This document shows positions 14,347-22,314 of a DNA stretch of 31,071 bases, one piece after another (the stretch's first letter is position 1; every line of letters begins with the position of its first letter). Under the pieces are notes generated by a model, which was given only the letters and a program-made list of their open reading frames with translations, was not told the origin of the DNA and ran no database searches. The position numbers and the translations under genes were made by a program. Location of the stretch: positions 1 to 31,071 of the forward strand of contig JALRIN010000024.1 of the NCBI GenBank assembly GCA_023255415.1. The letters run 5' to 3'. This DNA comes from Cypionkella sp. GTDB taxonomy: Bacteria > Pseudomonadota > Alphaproteobacteria > Rhodobacterales > Rhodobacteraceae.

Positions 14347-15111
14347 ATGCGCGCACAGACCCGTCGCCCCGTGGTGGGGATCATCGGCAACTCGCATCTG
14401 ATCAATGATCGCTATCTGGTGCATGGCGCCGGCCAGACAAATTCGCAGGCGATTGCCGAGGTGGCAGGCTGTTTGCCGCTGATCGTGCCGACCGATCCCG
14501 CCTTGGCCGATCTGCCCGATCTGATGGCGACTTGTGATGGGTTTTTGTTCACCGGCGGGAGGCCGAATGTGCATCCCAGCGAATATGGCGAAGAAGAAAC
14601 CCCCGCGCATGGCAGTTTTGACCGTGGCCGCGACGGTGTCGCCTTGGCGCTGGTGCGGGCTTGTGTCGAGCGGGGCCAGCCGATCATGGGGATCTGCCGC
14701 GGCTTTCAAGAGGTGAATGTGGCAATGGGCGGCACCCTGCACCCCGAGATCCGCGATCTTCCGGGCCGGATGAACCACCGCATGCCGCCTGATGGCACGC
14801 CCGAGGAAATCTTTGCGCTGCGCCATCTGGTCAGCTTTACCCAAGGTGGGGTGTTCCACCGGCTGATGGGCGCGCCTGCAGTGATGACCAACACGCTGCA
14901 CGGCCAAGGCATTGCCCGCGCAGGCGCGCGGGTGGTGATCGATGGCTTTGCCCCCGATGGCACCCCCGAGGCGATCTATATCAAGGACGCGCCCGGATTT
15001 ACCCTGTCGGTGCAATGGCACCCTGAATGGAATGCTGCACAAGACCCGGTGTCCAAGGCGCTGTTCACAGGTTTTGGCGATGCGCTGCGGGCCTGGCACG
15101 CGGCGGCCTAA
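14347..15111 (+). CDS. Class I glutamine amidotransferase-like hydrolase (peptidase C26, PuuD-like)
   Basis: PuuD-type enzymes cleave gamma-glutamyl amide bonds, for instance gamma-glutamyl-GABA in putrescine breakdown. The 254-residue single-domain protein has the triad: Cys117 in MGICRGFQEVNVAMGG, and His225/Glu227 in SVQWHPEWNA. FLFTGGRPNVHPSEYG near residue 66 and a FDRGRDG near 91 are typical of this group rather than of biosynthetic amidotransferase domains. No other putrescine gene (puuA, puuB, puuC) is in the window, so the physiological substrate is open. The ribosome site is weak. A terminator follows at 15139-15165. It is convergent with the L,D-transpeptidase gene. Confidence 0.83.
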   Translation: MRAQTRRPVVGIIGNSHLINDRYLVHGAGQTNSQAIAEVAGCLPLIVPTDPALADLPDLMATCDGFLFTGGRPNVHPSEYGEEETPAHGSFDRGRDGVALALVRACVERGQPIMGICRGFQEVNVAMGGTLHPEIRDLPGRMNHRMPPDGTPEEIFALRHLVSFTQGGVFHRLMGAPAVMTNTLHGQGIARAGARVVIDGFAPDGTPEAIYIKDAPGFTLSVQWHPEWNAAQDPVSKALFTGFGDALRAWHAAA

Positions 15112-15138
15112 GGTCTTGCTTGGCTTTGCACAGTAATA

Positions 15139-15165
15139 AGGCGGGCAAAGCGCCCGCCCTTTTTG
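15139..15165 (+). terminator. Rho-independent terminator after the C26 hydrolase gene
   Basis: GGCGGGC and GCCCGCC pair around a short AAAGC loop, followed by a T5 run. It lies between convergent genes; the A/T-rich left flank may let it work weakly on the minus strand too. Confidence 0.88.
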
Positions 15166-15181
15166 TCTCAAGCAGCGCCGA

Positions 15182-16066
15182 TCAATTGGCGGGGCAAACC
15201 CCATTCACCAAAGCCATAGCGCAGACGACGGGGGGCGCAACATTGTCCGTGGTGGTTGGTGCCGCGACAACTGGCGCAACTGTGCCGGTGGTGATCACCG
15301 GCGCCGGCATCACGCTGGGTTTCGGCACGATGATCGCGGCGGCGATCACAGGCGCCGGAGGGGCTTTGACCACTGGCTTTGGCGGCAGCTTCAACTTCGA
15401 CGGGTAGGATCCATCGGCATTCAGCACCACAACCTTGGCGCCGTCCTGCACCCGCTCATAAAGCTCCATCACGTCTTGGTTGATCATCCGAATGCAGCCC
15501 GAAGAAGCATTCTTGCCAATTGACCACCAATCCGGCGTGCCATGAATCCGGTAGCCATAATCGACGCCATTGGTGGTCAGATAAAGCGCCCGCGCGCCCA
15601 AAGGATTTTCCGGCCCACCAGGCTGCCCGTCTTTCCACTTTTCCAGCTCGGGTTTGCGCGCGATCATCTCTTTTGGCGGCGTCCATGTCGGCCAGGTCTT
15701 GCGGCCGGTGATATTGGCAACCCCCGCCCATTCAAAGCCCGCCTTGCCGACCGAAATGCCATATTGCGTGGCCTTGCCGGGGGCGGTCACCAGATACAAA
15801 TGCCGCTCTGCAGGATTGATCACGATTGTGCCGGCAGGCTCGGGGCTGGCGAAATCGACCTCTTGCTTTTGATAGGCGCTGGGCACTTTTTCAACCGGAA
15901 CCATTGGCACCGAAAAACTGCCGTCCGCGCGCGCCGCATAATGCGCCGCCGTCAGCTCTGCCGCCGCCTCAGGCGTAAGCACTGCATCCTTCGGCTTCGG
16001 CTGCACACAACCCGCCAGCCCCAGGGCCAGCATCCCAACAACGACAGAGGTGGTAAAAAAACGCAT
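15182..16066 (-). CDS. L,D-transpeptidase lipoprotein (YkuD/ErfK domain)
   Basis: YkuD-domain enzymes make 3-3 cross-links in peptidoglycan or attach proteins to it, in the periplasm. The 294-residue product opens with a lipoprotein signal (MRFFTTSVVVGMLALGLAGC; lipobox LAGC, acylated Cys20). The catalytic domain covers about residues 79-215, with His175 in RIHGTPDWWSIG and the nucleophile Cys191 in NASSGCIRM. It ends with a Pro/Val/Ala-rich tail of about 65 residues holding two Cys residues, unlike the simple catalytic domain. The start at 16066 is fixed by the signal peptide and an AAAGG upstream; the longer frame adds a non-hydrophobic extension. A promoter candidate lies at 16123-16151. 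Confidence 0.9.
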   Translation of the reverse strand: MRFFTTSVVVGMLALGLAGCVQPKPKDAVLTPEAAAELTAAHYAARADGSFSVPMVPVEKVPSAYQKQEVDFASPEPAGTIVINPAERHLYLVTAPGKATQYGISVGKAGFEWAGVANITGRKTWPTWTPPKEMIARKPELEKWKDGQPGGPENPLGARALYLTTNGVDYGYRIHGTPDWWSIGKNASSGCIRMINQDVMELYERVQDGAKVVVLNADGSYPSKLKLPPKPVVKAPPAPVIAAAIIVPKPSVMPAPVITTGTVAPVVAAPTTTDNVAPPVVCAMALVNGVCPAN

Positions 16067-16122
16067 CAAACAGCCTTTAATAAGGGGCGCGCAGGGTGCG
16101 GCAGCCCAGATTTCTTGCCCGC

Positions 16123-16151
16123 AAACTACTCGCGCCAACCCAAGAGGTCAA
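16123..16151 (-). promoter_or_regulatory. Candidate promoter of the L,D-transpeptidase gene
   Basis: On the minus strand TTGACC (five of six consensus bases) and TAGTTT are 17 bases apart, giving a leader of about 50 bases before the ATG at 16066. It lies just after the kynA stop, so this gene may be expressed separately from kynA. Confidence 0.4.
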
Positions 16152-16178
16152 AGCACCTTGTTTCCAAATAGGCCGTCC

Positions 16179-17012
16179 TCACAAAACCGTGCGGAGATGC
16201 CAAAGTTCTGGAAACAGTTCAACCTCCAACATGCGGCGCAAATAGCTGACCCCCGAGGTGCCCCCGGTGCCGCGCTTCAACCCGATCACCCGCTCGACCG
16301 TGGTGACATGATTGAACCGCCAGCGTCGAAAGTAATCCTCCAGATCCACCAGCTTTTCAGCCAATTCATAGGCCTGCCAATAGCGGGCAGGATCTTTGTA
16401 GACCTGGGTCCAAACCGCTTGCACCGCGTCATTCTTGACCCAGGCCTGCGAAAGGTCGCGCCCCAACACATCGTCTGGAACCGCAAGCCCCATCCGCGCC
16501 AGATGCCGCAACGCCTCGTCATAAAGACTGGGCCGCGCCAATTCGGCCTGCAACAGCGCGGTGATCTCGGCGCGATGCGCATGCGGCTTTAGCATTGCCA
16601 GATTGCGATTACCCAGACTGAACTCGATCATACGATATTGATGCGACTGAAACCCCGATGATTGCCCCAGACCGTCACGAAAACTGGTGTAATCAGCGGG
16701 AGTCATGCTGCGCAAAACATCCCAAGCCGAATTAAGCTGCTCAAAAATCCGCGAGATCCGCGACAGCATCTTGAAGGCCTGCGGCACGCGTCCCGCCGCA
16801 ATCGCGCTCCGCGCGGCGCCAAGCTCATGCAGGGCAAGCTTCATCCAAAGCTCGGAAGTCTGATGTTGAATGATAAACAACATCTCGTCATGCGCCGGCG
16901 TCAATTGCTGCTGGGCATCAAGGATCTTGTCAATCTGTAAATAGTCGCCATAGGACATGCGTCCATCAAACGACATCTGCGCGCCATCTTTGGCAGGATT
17001 ATAGGGGGGCAT
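16179..17012 (-). CDS. kynA: Tryptophan 2,3-dioxygenase
   Basis: This haem enzyme opens the indole ring of L-tryptophan with oxygen, giving N-formylkynurenine, the first step of the kynurenine pathway in the cytosol. The 277-residue length is typical of bacterial forms. Key features are LTPAHDEMLFIIQHQTSELW with the substrate-side His50, FQSHQYRMIEF with Arg127 for the substrate carboxylate, the haem-ligand His235 in RWRFNHVTTVERVIG, and GTGGTSGV with Thr251. The start at 17012 is chosen because GGAG sits six bases upstream; an earlier in-frame Met at 17042 lacks one. Kynureninase lies upstream in the same direction, separated by 222 bases containing a repeat hairpin. No kynurenine formamidase gene is adjacent. 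Confidence 0.95.
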   Translation of the reverse strand: MPPYNPAKDGAQMSFDGRMSYGDYLQIDKILDAQQQLTPAHDEMLFIIQHQTSELWMKLALHELGAARSAIAAGRVPQAFKMLSRISRIFEQLNSAWDVLRSMTPADYTSFRDGLGQSSGFQSHQYRMIEFSLGNRNLAMLKPHAHRAEITALLQAELARPSLYDEALRHLARMGLAVPDDVLGRDLSQAWVKNDAVQAVWTQVYKDPARYWQAYELAEKLVDLEDYFRRWRFNHVTTVERVIGLKRGTGGTSGVSYLRRMLEVELFPELWHLRTVL

Positions 17013-17135
17013 TTGGGTCTCCGATGTTAAATCTAAGGGCAAGCGCGCGGCCTAGCGTTGCCTGTTCAACACCGATAAATTTCCAATCTTGCGCCAAAGC
17101 GCGATCCATCCTGCGGGCCGGCACAGCGCTGGCAG

Positions 17136-17226
17136 GGCTTTCATCTTGGTCAAAATATCCCCGCCGGAGGCTCCGACATCAGCCGCGGATGCCTCCGGCG
17201 GGGATATTTGAGCCAAGATGAAAGCC
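17136..17226. repeat. Inverted pair of dispersed repeats between kynU and kynA
   Basis: Two arms of 36 bases (17136-17171 and 17191-17226) are reverse complements at 33 positions, with a 19-base loop. The arms read GCCTCCGGCGGGGATATTT then a variable three bases and CCAAGATGAAAGCC. Here the GCCTCC ends point inward, the reverse of the pair at 908-986, and the tail is CCAAGATGAAA rather than AGACAGATGAAA. It begins eight bases after the kynU stop on the minus strand. It would form a very stable hairpin in the kynU 3' region and may separate kynU from kynA expression. Confidence 0.9.
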
Positions 17227-17233
17227 GCCTGCA

Positions 17234-18427
17234 TCAGGTTACCTTGGCGCGGGTTTTGTAGTCTGGGCGGTCCCAGAGCGAATTTTGCATGATATCGGCG
17301 ATGATGGCTACAGCGTGGTCTACATCAGTTTCGTCGATGAACAGCGGGGTGAAGCCGCAGCGGATGATGTCGGGCGCGCGGAAATCGCCGATGACGCCGC
17401 GGGCGATCATGGCTTGCATGATGGCATAGCCTTCGGGGTGGCGGAACGAGACTTGACTGCCGCGCATCGCGTGATCGCGGGGAGTGGCAAGGATCAGGCT
17501 GGGGCAACTGGCCTCGATGCCTGCGATATAGCGGTCGGTCAGGGCCAGCGAGGCAATGCGCAGGTCCTGCATGTCGACGCGGTCCCAGATATCAAGCGAG
17601 GCTTCAAGGGCGGCCAATTGCAGAATCGGCGGTGTGCCGACGCGCAGTCGTTCAGCGCCGGTTGCGGGACGGTAGTCGAGATCAAAGGCGAAAGGGGCGG
17701 CGTGGCCTTGCCAGCCCGAAAGGGCGGGGAGGGCGTGATCGGCGTGGCGGGGCGAGACATAGATAAAGGCAGGGCCGCCGGGGCCAGAGTTAAGGTATTT
17801 ATAGCTGCATCCGACCGCAAAATCGGCCCCACAGGCGGCGAGTTCGACTTGGAACGCCCCTGCGGAATGCGCCAAATCCCAGATCGTCAGCGCGCCATGG
17901 GCATGCGCGCGGGCGGTGATCTCGGCCATGTTGTGCCGCCGCCCAGTGCGGTAATCGACTTCTGTGATCATGGTGACGGCCACAGTGTCGTCGATCGCAT
18001 CGAGCACCGCTTCGGGGGCCACGGTTTTCAATTCGTAGCCTTGGCCAAGCGTGCGGCACAGGCCCTCGGCCATATAAAGATCAGAGGGGAAGTTGCCGGT
18101 GTCCGACAGGATCACCCGCCGCTTGGGGTTCAGATCAAGACAGGCCGCCAAGGCTTGGTAGACCTTGATCGACAGCGTATCACCCATCACCACATGGCCC
18201 GCTTCGGCGCCGATCAGCCGCGCGATGCGGTCGCCCACATGCATTGGTTTGTCCATCCAACCAGCCTTATTCCAGCCGGTGATCAGCATCTTGCCCCATT
18301 CTTCCGTCACCGTCTGCGCCACCCGTGCTGCGGTGGCACGCGGCAACGGCCCGAGTGAGTTGCCGTCAAGATAGATCATGCCCTCGGGCAGGGTGAACAG
18401 GGCTTTGGTGGCGGAAAAATCGGTCAT
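17234..18427 (-). CDS. kynU: Kynureninase
   Basis: Kynureninase uses PLP to split kynurenine into anthranilate and alanine. The 397-residue product shows the standard opening YLDGNSLGPLPRAT, then EEWGKMLITGWNKAGWMD, LSDTGNFPSDLYMAEG, the cofactor Asp184 in TIWDLAHSAGAF, and the Schiff-base Lys210 in GCSYKYLNSGPGGPAFIYV. GTPPILQLAALEASLDIW and IRCGFTPLFIDETDVD near the C-terminus are also family-typical. The start at 18427 follows AAAGG; the open frame runs about 270 codons further upstream, but only as the antisense of the methyltransferase gene. It acts in the same pathway as kynA downstream. It diverges from the ICMT-family gene. Confidence 0.95.
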   Translation of the reverse strand: MTDFSATKALFTLPEGMIYLDGNSLGPLPRATAARVAQTVTEEWGKMLITGWNKAGWMDKPMHVGDRIARLIGAEAGHVVMGDTLSIKVYQALAACLDLNPKRRVILSDTGNFPSDLYMAEGLCRTLGQGYELKTVAPEAVLDAIDDTVAVTMITEVDYRTGRRHNMAEITARAHAHGALTIWDLAHSAGAFQVELAACGADFAVGCSYKYLNSGPGGPAFIYVSPRHADHALPALSGWQGHAAPFAFDLDYRPATGAERLRVGTPPILQLAALEASLDIWDRVDMQDLRIASLALTDRYIAGIEASCPSLILATPRDHAMRGSQVSFRHPEGYAIMQAMIARGVIGDFRAPDIIRCGFTPLFIDETDVDHAVAIIADIMQNSLWDRPDYKTRAKVT

Positions 18428-18550
18428 AATAGCCTTTGGCGTGGTTTCTGCCCGATCATCGGACTTGGGGGGCAAATGTTCAAGCCGGAAGTGACTTCGC
18501 GCTGGCTTTGGCGCGTGGGCTGGGGCTTGATGGCGCAAAGGGAGGCTTTG

Positions 18551-18994
18551 ATGCTGAAAGAGATCGATATTCCGCCGCTGTGGTTGGCGCTGGCTTTGGT
18601 GGCGATTTGGGCGATTGCGCAGGCGACGCCGGTTTGGCCGCAGCAGGTCGTGGGGCTTTGCCTGATCGCAGTTGGCCTTGCCGTAATGGCGGTCGCCGTG
18701 GCGCAGATGGTGGTCGCGCGCACCAGTTTTATTCCGCGCCGCGATCCATCTGCCTTGGTGACGGGCGGGGTTTTCAACCTGAGCCGCAATCCGATCTATC
18801 TGGGCGATGCTTTGGTTTTGCTGGGGGCTGCCTGCTTTTGGGGCGCTTGGGCCGCGCTTCCTGTGGTGGCTGTCTTTATGGTCTGGATCACGCGGCGCTA
18901 TATTCTGGACGAGGAGGCGCGGCTGCGCGCGGGCTTTGGGCCCGCCTTTGCGGCTTGGGCGGCGCGGGTGCCGCGTTGGATTTGGCGCATTTAG
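18551..18994 (+). CDS. Isoprenylcysteine carboxyl methyltransferase (ICMT/PEMT) family membrane protein
   Basis: Bacterial members of this group are small inner-membrane proteins that probably methylate lipids or small molecules with S-adenosylmethionine; most have no assigned substrate. The 147-residue product has three or four hydrophobic segments (PPLWLALALVAIWAIAQA, VVGLCLIAVGLAVMAVAVAQ, ALVLLGAACFWGAWAALP). It also has the conserved LVTGGVFNLSRNPIYLGDAL motif near residue 70, and a C-terminal DEEARLRAGFGPAFAAWAAR motif with the SAM-side acidic residues. GGGAGG five bases before the ATG at 18551 decides the start; the in-frame ATG at 18476 is less likely. It is divergent from kynU and lies 139 bases before pntA. 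Confidence 0.82.
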   Translation: MLKEIDIPPLWLALALVAIWAIAQATPVWPQQVVGLCLIAVGLAVMAVAVAQMVVARTSFIPRRDPSALVTGGVFNLSRNPIYLGDALVLLGAACFWGAWAALPVVAVFMVWITRRYILDEEARLRAGFGPAFAAWAARVPRWIWRI

Positions 18995-19133
18995 CGGCAA
19001 AGCTGTCGGATTTTGCCGTAAATCTTGTGCTAATGTTGCATCTGGCGTTGCACTTTGGGGCGCTGCTGCTAATTCTGCGGCACTATTGTTTCGCGGGGCT
19101 GGCCCGCCCTGAGGCTGAAATGGGGGAGAGACT

Positions 19134-20711
19134 GTGAAGATTGGTGCTATAACAGAGGTGTTTGCGGGCGAAAATCGCGTTGCGATGACACCGGATTCGG
19201 CGCTGCAGCTGGTCAAGCTGGGGCATAGCTGCTGCATTCAGGCCGGTGCGGGGGCCAAGGCTGGCTTTTCAGACGCGCTTTATGCCGCCGCTGGGGTCGA
19301 GGTTCTAAAGACCGCCAAGGCGGTGATGGCGGCTGCCGATGTCATCGTCAAGGTGCGCGGCCCCGAGTTGGCCGAAGCCAAGGCGTTGAAATCCGGGCAG
19401 ACCCTGATCTCGTTCTTTTGGCCGGCACAGAACCCCGAGCTGCTGGAAGTGGTCAAGGCGCAGGGCGCGACCGTTGTCGCCATGGATATGGTGCCGCGCA
19501 TCAGTCGCGCGCAAAAGATGGATGCGCTGTCGTCGATGGCCAATATCGCGGGCTATCGCGCGGTGATCGAGGCTGGCAACAACTTTGGCCGCTTTTTCAC
19601 CGGGCAGGTGACGGCTGCGGGCAAGGTGCCGCCGGCCAAGGTCTTGATCGTGGGCGCTGGCGTGGCCGGTTTGGCCGCGATTGGCACCGCAACCAGCCTT
19701 GGCGCGATCACCTATGCCTTTGACGTGCGCCCTGAAGTGGCCGAGCAGATCGAATCGATGGGCGCGCAATTCGTCTATCTGGAGTTTGACGCCAGCGAAC
19801 TGCCCGATGGGGCGGCGACGGGCGGCTATGCGGCGCCCTCGACCCCTGCCTTCCAAGCCAAACAGCTGGCCAAGTTCCGCGAACTGGCCCCAGAGATGGA
19901 CATCGTCATCACCACGGCGCTGATCCCCGGACGGCCTGCGCCCAAGCTTTGGACCAAGGATATGGTCGAGATGATGAAGCCGGGTTCGGTGATCATCGAC
20001 CTTGCCGCCGAGCGTGGCGGCAACTGCGATCTGACGGTGATGGACGAGAAGGTTGTGTCGGACAACGGCGTGACGGTGATCGGCTATACTGATTTCCCAA
20101 GCCGGATGGCCGCACAGGCTTCGACGCTTTATTCCACCAATATCAGGCATATGCTGACCGATCTTACCCCGAAAAAAGACGGTGTGATTGATCACAACAT
20201 GGAAGACGACGTCATTCGTGGCGCGACTGTGGCCAAGGGCGGCGAGATCACTTATCCGCCACCACCGCCCAAGATCGCGGCGATTGCGGCGCAAAAGCCA
20301 AAGGAAAAGGTCAAAGAGCTGACGGCGGAAGAAAAGCGCGCGGCAGAGACGGCGGCCTTTAAGGCGCAGACCAGATCGCAAGTTGGTCTGCTGGTGGGGG
20401 CAGGTCTGTTGCTTGCCCTTGTCGGAGCCTTTGCGCCAACCGAATTCATGTCGCATTTTATCGTCTTTGTGCTGGCCTGCTTTATCGGTTTCTCGGTGAT
20501 CTGGAATGTGTCGCATTCCTTGCACACGCCCTTGATGGCGGTGACCAATGCGATTTCGGGCATCGTCATTCTTGGCGCGCTGCTGCAAATCGGGTCGGGC
20601 AACTGGCTGGTGGTGGTTTTGGCCGCCATTTCGGTGCTGATCGCGACGATCAATATTGTGGGGGGCTTTCTGGTTACACGCCGGATGCTCGCCATGTTCC
20701 AGAAGTCATAA
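19134..20711 (+). CDS. pntA: NAD(P) transhydrogenase subunit alpha
   Basis: With PntB this forms the proton-pumping transhydrogenase that drives hydride transfer from NADH to NADP+ using the proton gradient. The 525-residue product combines the NAD-binding domain I and the first membrane part, as in E. coli PntA. Visible features are GENRVAMTP near 12, SRAQKMDALSSMANIAGYRA near 124, the dinucleotide fold LIVGAGVAGLAAIG at 171-184, a Pro/Lys-rich linker near 375-410, and four C-terminal membrane helices (from LLVGAGLLLALVGAFAP). Translation starts at GTG (19134) with GGGGAGAG just upstream; no ATG nearby fits. The pntB gene follows after 12 bases. Confidence 0.96.
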   Translation: MKIGAITEVFAGENRVAMTPDSALQLVKLGHSCCIQAGAGAKAGFSDALYAAAGVEVLKTAKAVMAAADVIVKVRGPELAEAKALKSGQTLISFFWPAQNPELLEVVKAQGATVVAMDMVPRISRAQKMDALSSMANIAGYRAVIEAGNNFGRFFTGQVTAAGKVPPAKVLIVGAGVAGLAAIGTATSLGAITYAFDVRPEVAEQIESMGAQFVYLEFDASELPDGAATGGYAAPSTPAFQAKQLAKFRELAPEMDIVITTALIPGRPAPKLWTKDMVEMMKPGSVIIDLAAERGGNCDLTVMDEKVVSDNGVTVIGYTDFPSRMAAQASTLYSTNIRHMLTDLTPKKDGVIDHNMEDDVIRGATVAKGGEITYPPPPPKIAAIAAQKPKEKVKELTAEEKRAAETAAFKAQTRSQVGLLVGAGLLLALVGAFAPTEFMSHFIVFVLACFIGFSVIWNVSHSLHTPLMAVTNAISGIVILGALLQIGSGNWLVVVLAAISVLIATINIVGGFLVTRRMLAMFQKS

Positions 20712-20723
20712 GGAGATAGGCAC

Positions 20724-22157
20724 ATGAGCATTGGAATTGTACAGGCTGCCTATATTGCTGCGGCTGTGTTGTTTATCCTCAGCCTTGGCGGGCTGTCTGG
20801 GCAGGAAAGCGCCAAGCGCGCTGTGTGGTATGGCATCGCGGGCATGGCTTTGGCGGTGTTTGCCACGGTGTTTTCGGCCGATGTCGCCCATGTTTGGGTG
20901 ATTGCACTGATGGTTGCGGTGGGCTCTGTCTTGGGCTGGATCGTTGCTATGCGGGTGCAGATGACCGAGATGCCGCAACTGGTGGCAGCGTTGCATTCGT
21001 TTGTGGGTCTGGCGGCGGTTCTGATCGGCTATAACGCCGATATCGAATTGAGCCGCGTGCTGGCGATGGATCAGGGCGCAAAGGCGGGGCTGATCGGCTT
21101 TGCCGCCAAATTGGCGCATAAAGACGCGGTCGAGCAGGCGATTTTGCATGTCGAAGTGTTCTTGGGCGTGTTTATCGGCGCTGTAACCTTTACCGGATCT
21201 ATCGTGGCCTTTGGCAAATTGGCCGGCAAAGTCTCGGGCAATGCCAAAAAGCTGCCGGGCGGGCATTTCCTGAACGCGGGCGCGGCTGTGGGATCGCTGA
21301 TCTTGCTGGTGCTTTATTTCAACGGGGCGGGCATTTGGTCGCTGATGCTGATGACGCTTTTGGCGTTTTTCATCGGCTATCACCTGATCATGGGCATTGG
21401 CGGCGCCGATATGCCGGTGGTTGTGTCGATGCTGAACAGCTATTCCGGCTGGGCGGCGGCAGCGATTGGCTTTACGCTGGGCAATGATCTTCTGATCGTG
21501 ACCGGCGCGCTGGTGGGCTCATCGGGGGCGATCTTGTCTTACATCATGTGCAAGGCGATGAACCGCTCGTTCATCTCGGTGATCTTGGGCGGCTTTGGCG
21601 GCACCACCGGGCCTGCGATGGCGATCGAAGGCGAGCAGGTGGCGATTGACACCGAAGGTGTCGCCGCAGCGCTGAATGATGCCGACAGCATCATCATCAT
21701 TCCGGGCTATGGCATGGCGGTGGCACAAGCCCAGCAAGCAGTTTCCGAACTGACCCGCAAGCTGCGCGCGCGCGGCAAAACCGTGCGCTTTGCGATCCAC
21801 CCGGTGGCAGGCCGTTTGCCCGGCCATATGAACGTGCTTTTGGCCGAAGCCAAGGTGCCCTATGACATCGTGATGGAAATGGACGAGATCAACGAAGATT
21901 TCCCCACCACCGATGTGGCCATCGTGATCGGGTCGAACGACATCGTGAACCCCGCCGCCCAAGAAGACCCCAACAGCCCGATCGCTGGCATGCCGGTGCT
22001 GGAATGCTGGAAGGCAAAACAGGTCTTTGTCAGCAAACGCGGGCAGGGCACCGGCTATTCGGGCATCGAGAACCCGCTTTTCTACAAAGAAAACACCCGG
22101 ATGTTCTATGGCGATGCGAAAAAGTCGCTCGACGCTTTGTTGCCGCTGATCGACTAA
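20724..22157 (+). CDS. pntB: NAD(P) transhydrogenase subunit beta
   Basis: PntB supplies most of the proton channel and the NADP(H)-binding domain III. The 477-residue protein has about eight or nine membrane helices over the first 270 residues (for example AAYIAAAVLFILSLGGLSG and LMTLLAFFIGYHLIMGIGG). Domain III follows with SIIIIPGYGMAVAQAQQAV near 322, AIHPVAGRLPGHMNVLLAEA near 357 and VAIVIGSNDIVNPAA near 398, the NADP-binding motifs. AAGGAG precedes the start by about seven bases, and the gene is 12 bases downstream of pntA, so the two are one transcript. A weak terminator follows at 22189-22215. Confidence 0.97.
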   Translation: MSIGIVQAAYIAAAVLFILSLGGLSGQESAKRAVWYGIAGMALAVFATVFSADVAHVWVIALMVAVGSVLGWIVAMRVQMTEMPQLVAALHSFVGLAAVLIGYNADIELSRVLAMDQGAKAGLIGFAAKLAHKDAVEQAILHVEVFLGVFIGAVTFTGSIVAFGKLAGKVSGNAKKLPGGHFLNAGAAVGSLILLVLYFNGAGIWSLMLMTLLAFFIGYHLIMGIGGADMPVVVSMLNSYSGWAAAAIGFTLGNDLLIVTGALVGSSGAILSYIMCKAMNRSFISVILGGFGGTTGPAMAIEGEQVAIDTEGVAAALNDADSIIIIPGYGMAVAQAQQAVSELTRKLRARGKTVRFAIHPVAGRLPGHMNVLLAEAKVPYDIVMEMDEINEDFPTTDVAIVIGSNDIVNPAAQEDPNSPIAGMPVLECWKAKQVFVSKRGQGTGYSGIENPLFYKENTRMFYGDAKKSLDALLPLID

Positions 22158-22188
22158 GGCGCGCGCGCCCTTGCGCAGGTGACATCAG

Positions 22189-22215
22189 AGGCCCCGCCGC
22201 AAGGTGGGGCCTTTG
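22189..22215 (+). terminator. Possible weak terminator after pntB
   Basis: AGGCCCC and GGGGCCT pair over seven bases around a GCCGCAAGGT loop with extra internal pairing. Only TTTG-type T residues follow, so termination may be partial. It lies 31 bases after the pntB stop. Confidence 0.6.
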
Positions 22216-22231
22216 CATTGCGGCAACACTT

Positions 22232-22260
22232 TTGTTGCATACGGCTGTATTCTGTAAATT
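22232..22260 (+). promoter_or_regulatory. Candidate promoter of the DUF3422 gene
   Basis: TTGTTG and TAAATT are 17 bases apart, in the otherwise gene-free stretch after the pntB terminator. A short palindrome (GCAAC at 22223-22227 and GTTGC at 22234-22238) overlaps the -35 region. By eye only. Confidence 0.33.
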
Positions 22261-22314
22261 TTCTGGCATTTGCCGCAGTGGCGAGGCTTTCTGGCGCAAA
22301 GAATAAGGCGAGCC

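Noticed and set aside
17143..17222. Classical Rho-independent terminator after kynU
   Set aside because: The stem is strong, but no U run follows it, and the same sequence recurs as a dispersed repeat, so it is listed as a repeat.
908..17226. CRISPR array or insertion-sequence ends
   Set aside because: The repeats are few, far apart, palindromic and without spacers of constant length; no cas or transposase gene or target duplication is seen.
18428..19237. N-terminal extension of kynureninase to a 667-residue frame
   Set aside because: The extension is antisense to the ICMT-family gene, is low-complexity, and the true start has a ribosome site and the normal family beginning.
19305..20588. 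A 427-codon minus-strand open frame inside pntA
   Set aside because: It is antisense to pntA, His/Arg/Gln-rich and without motifs.
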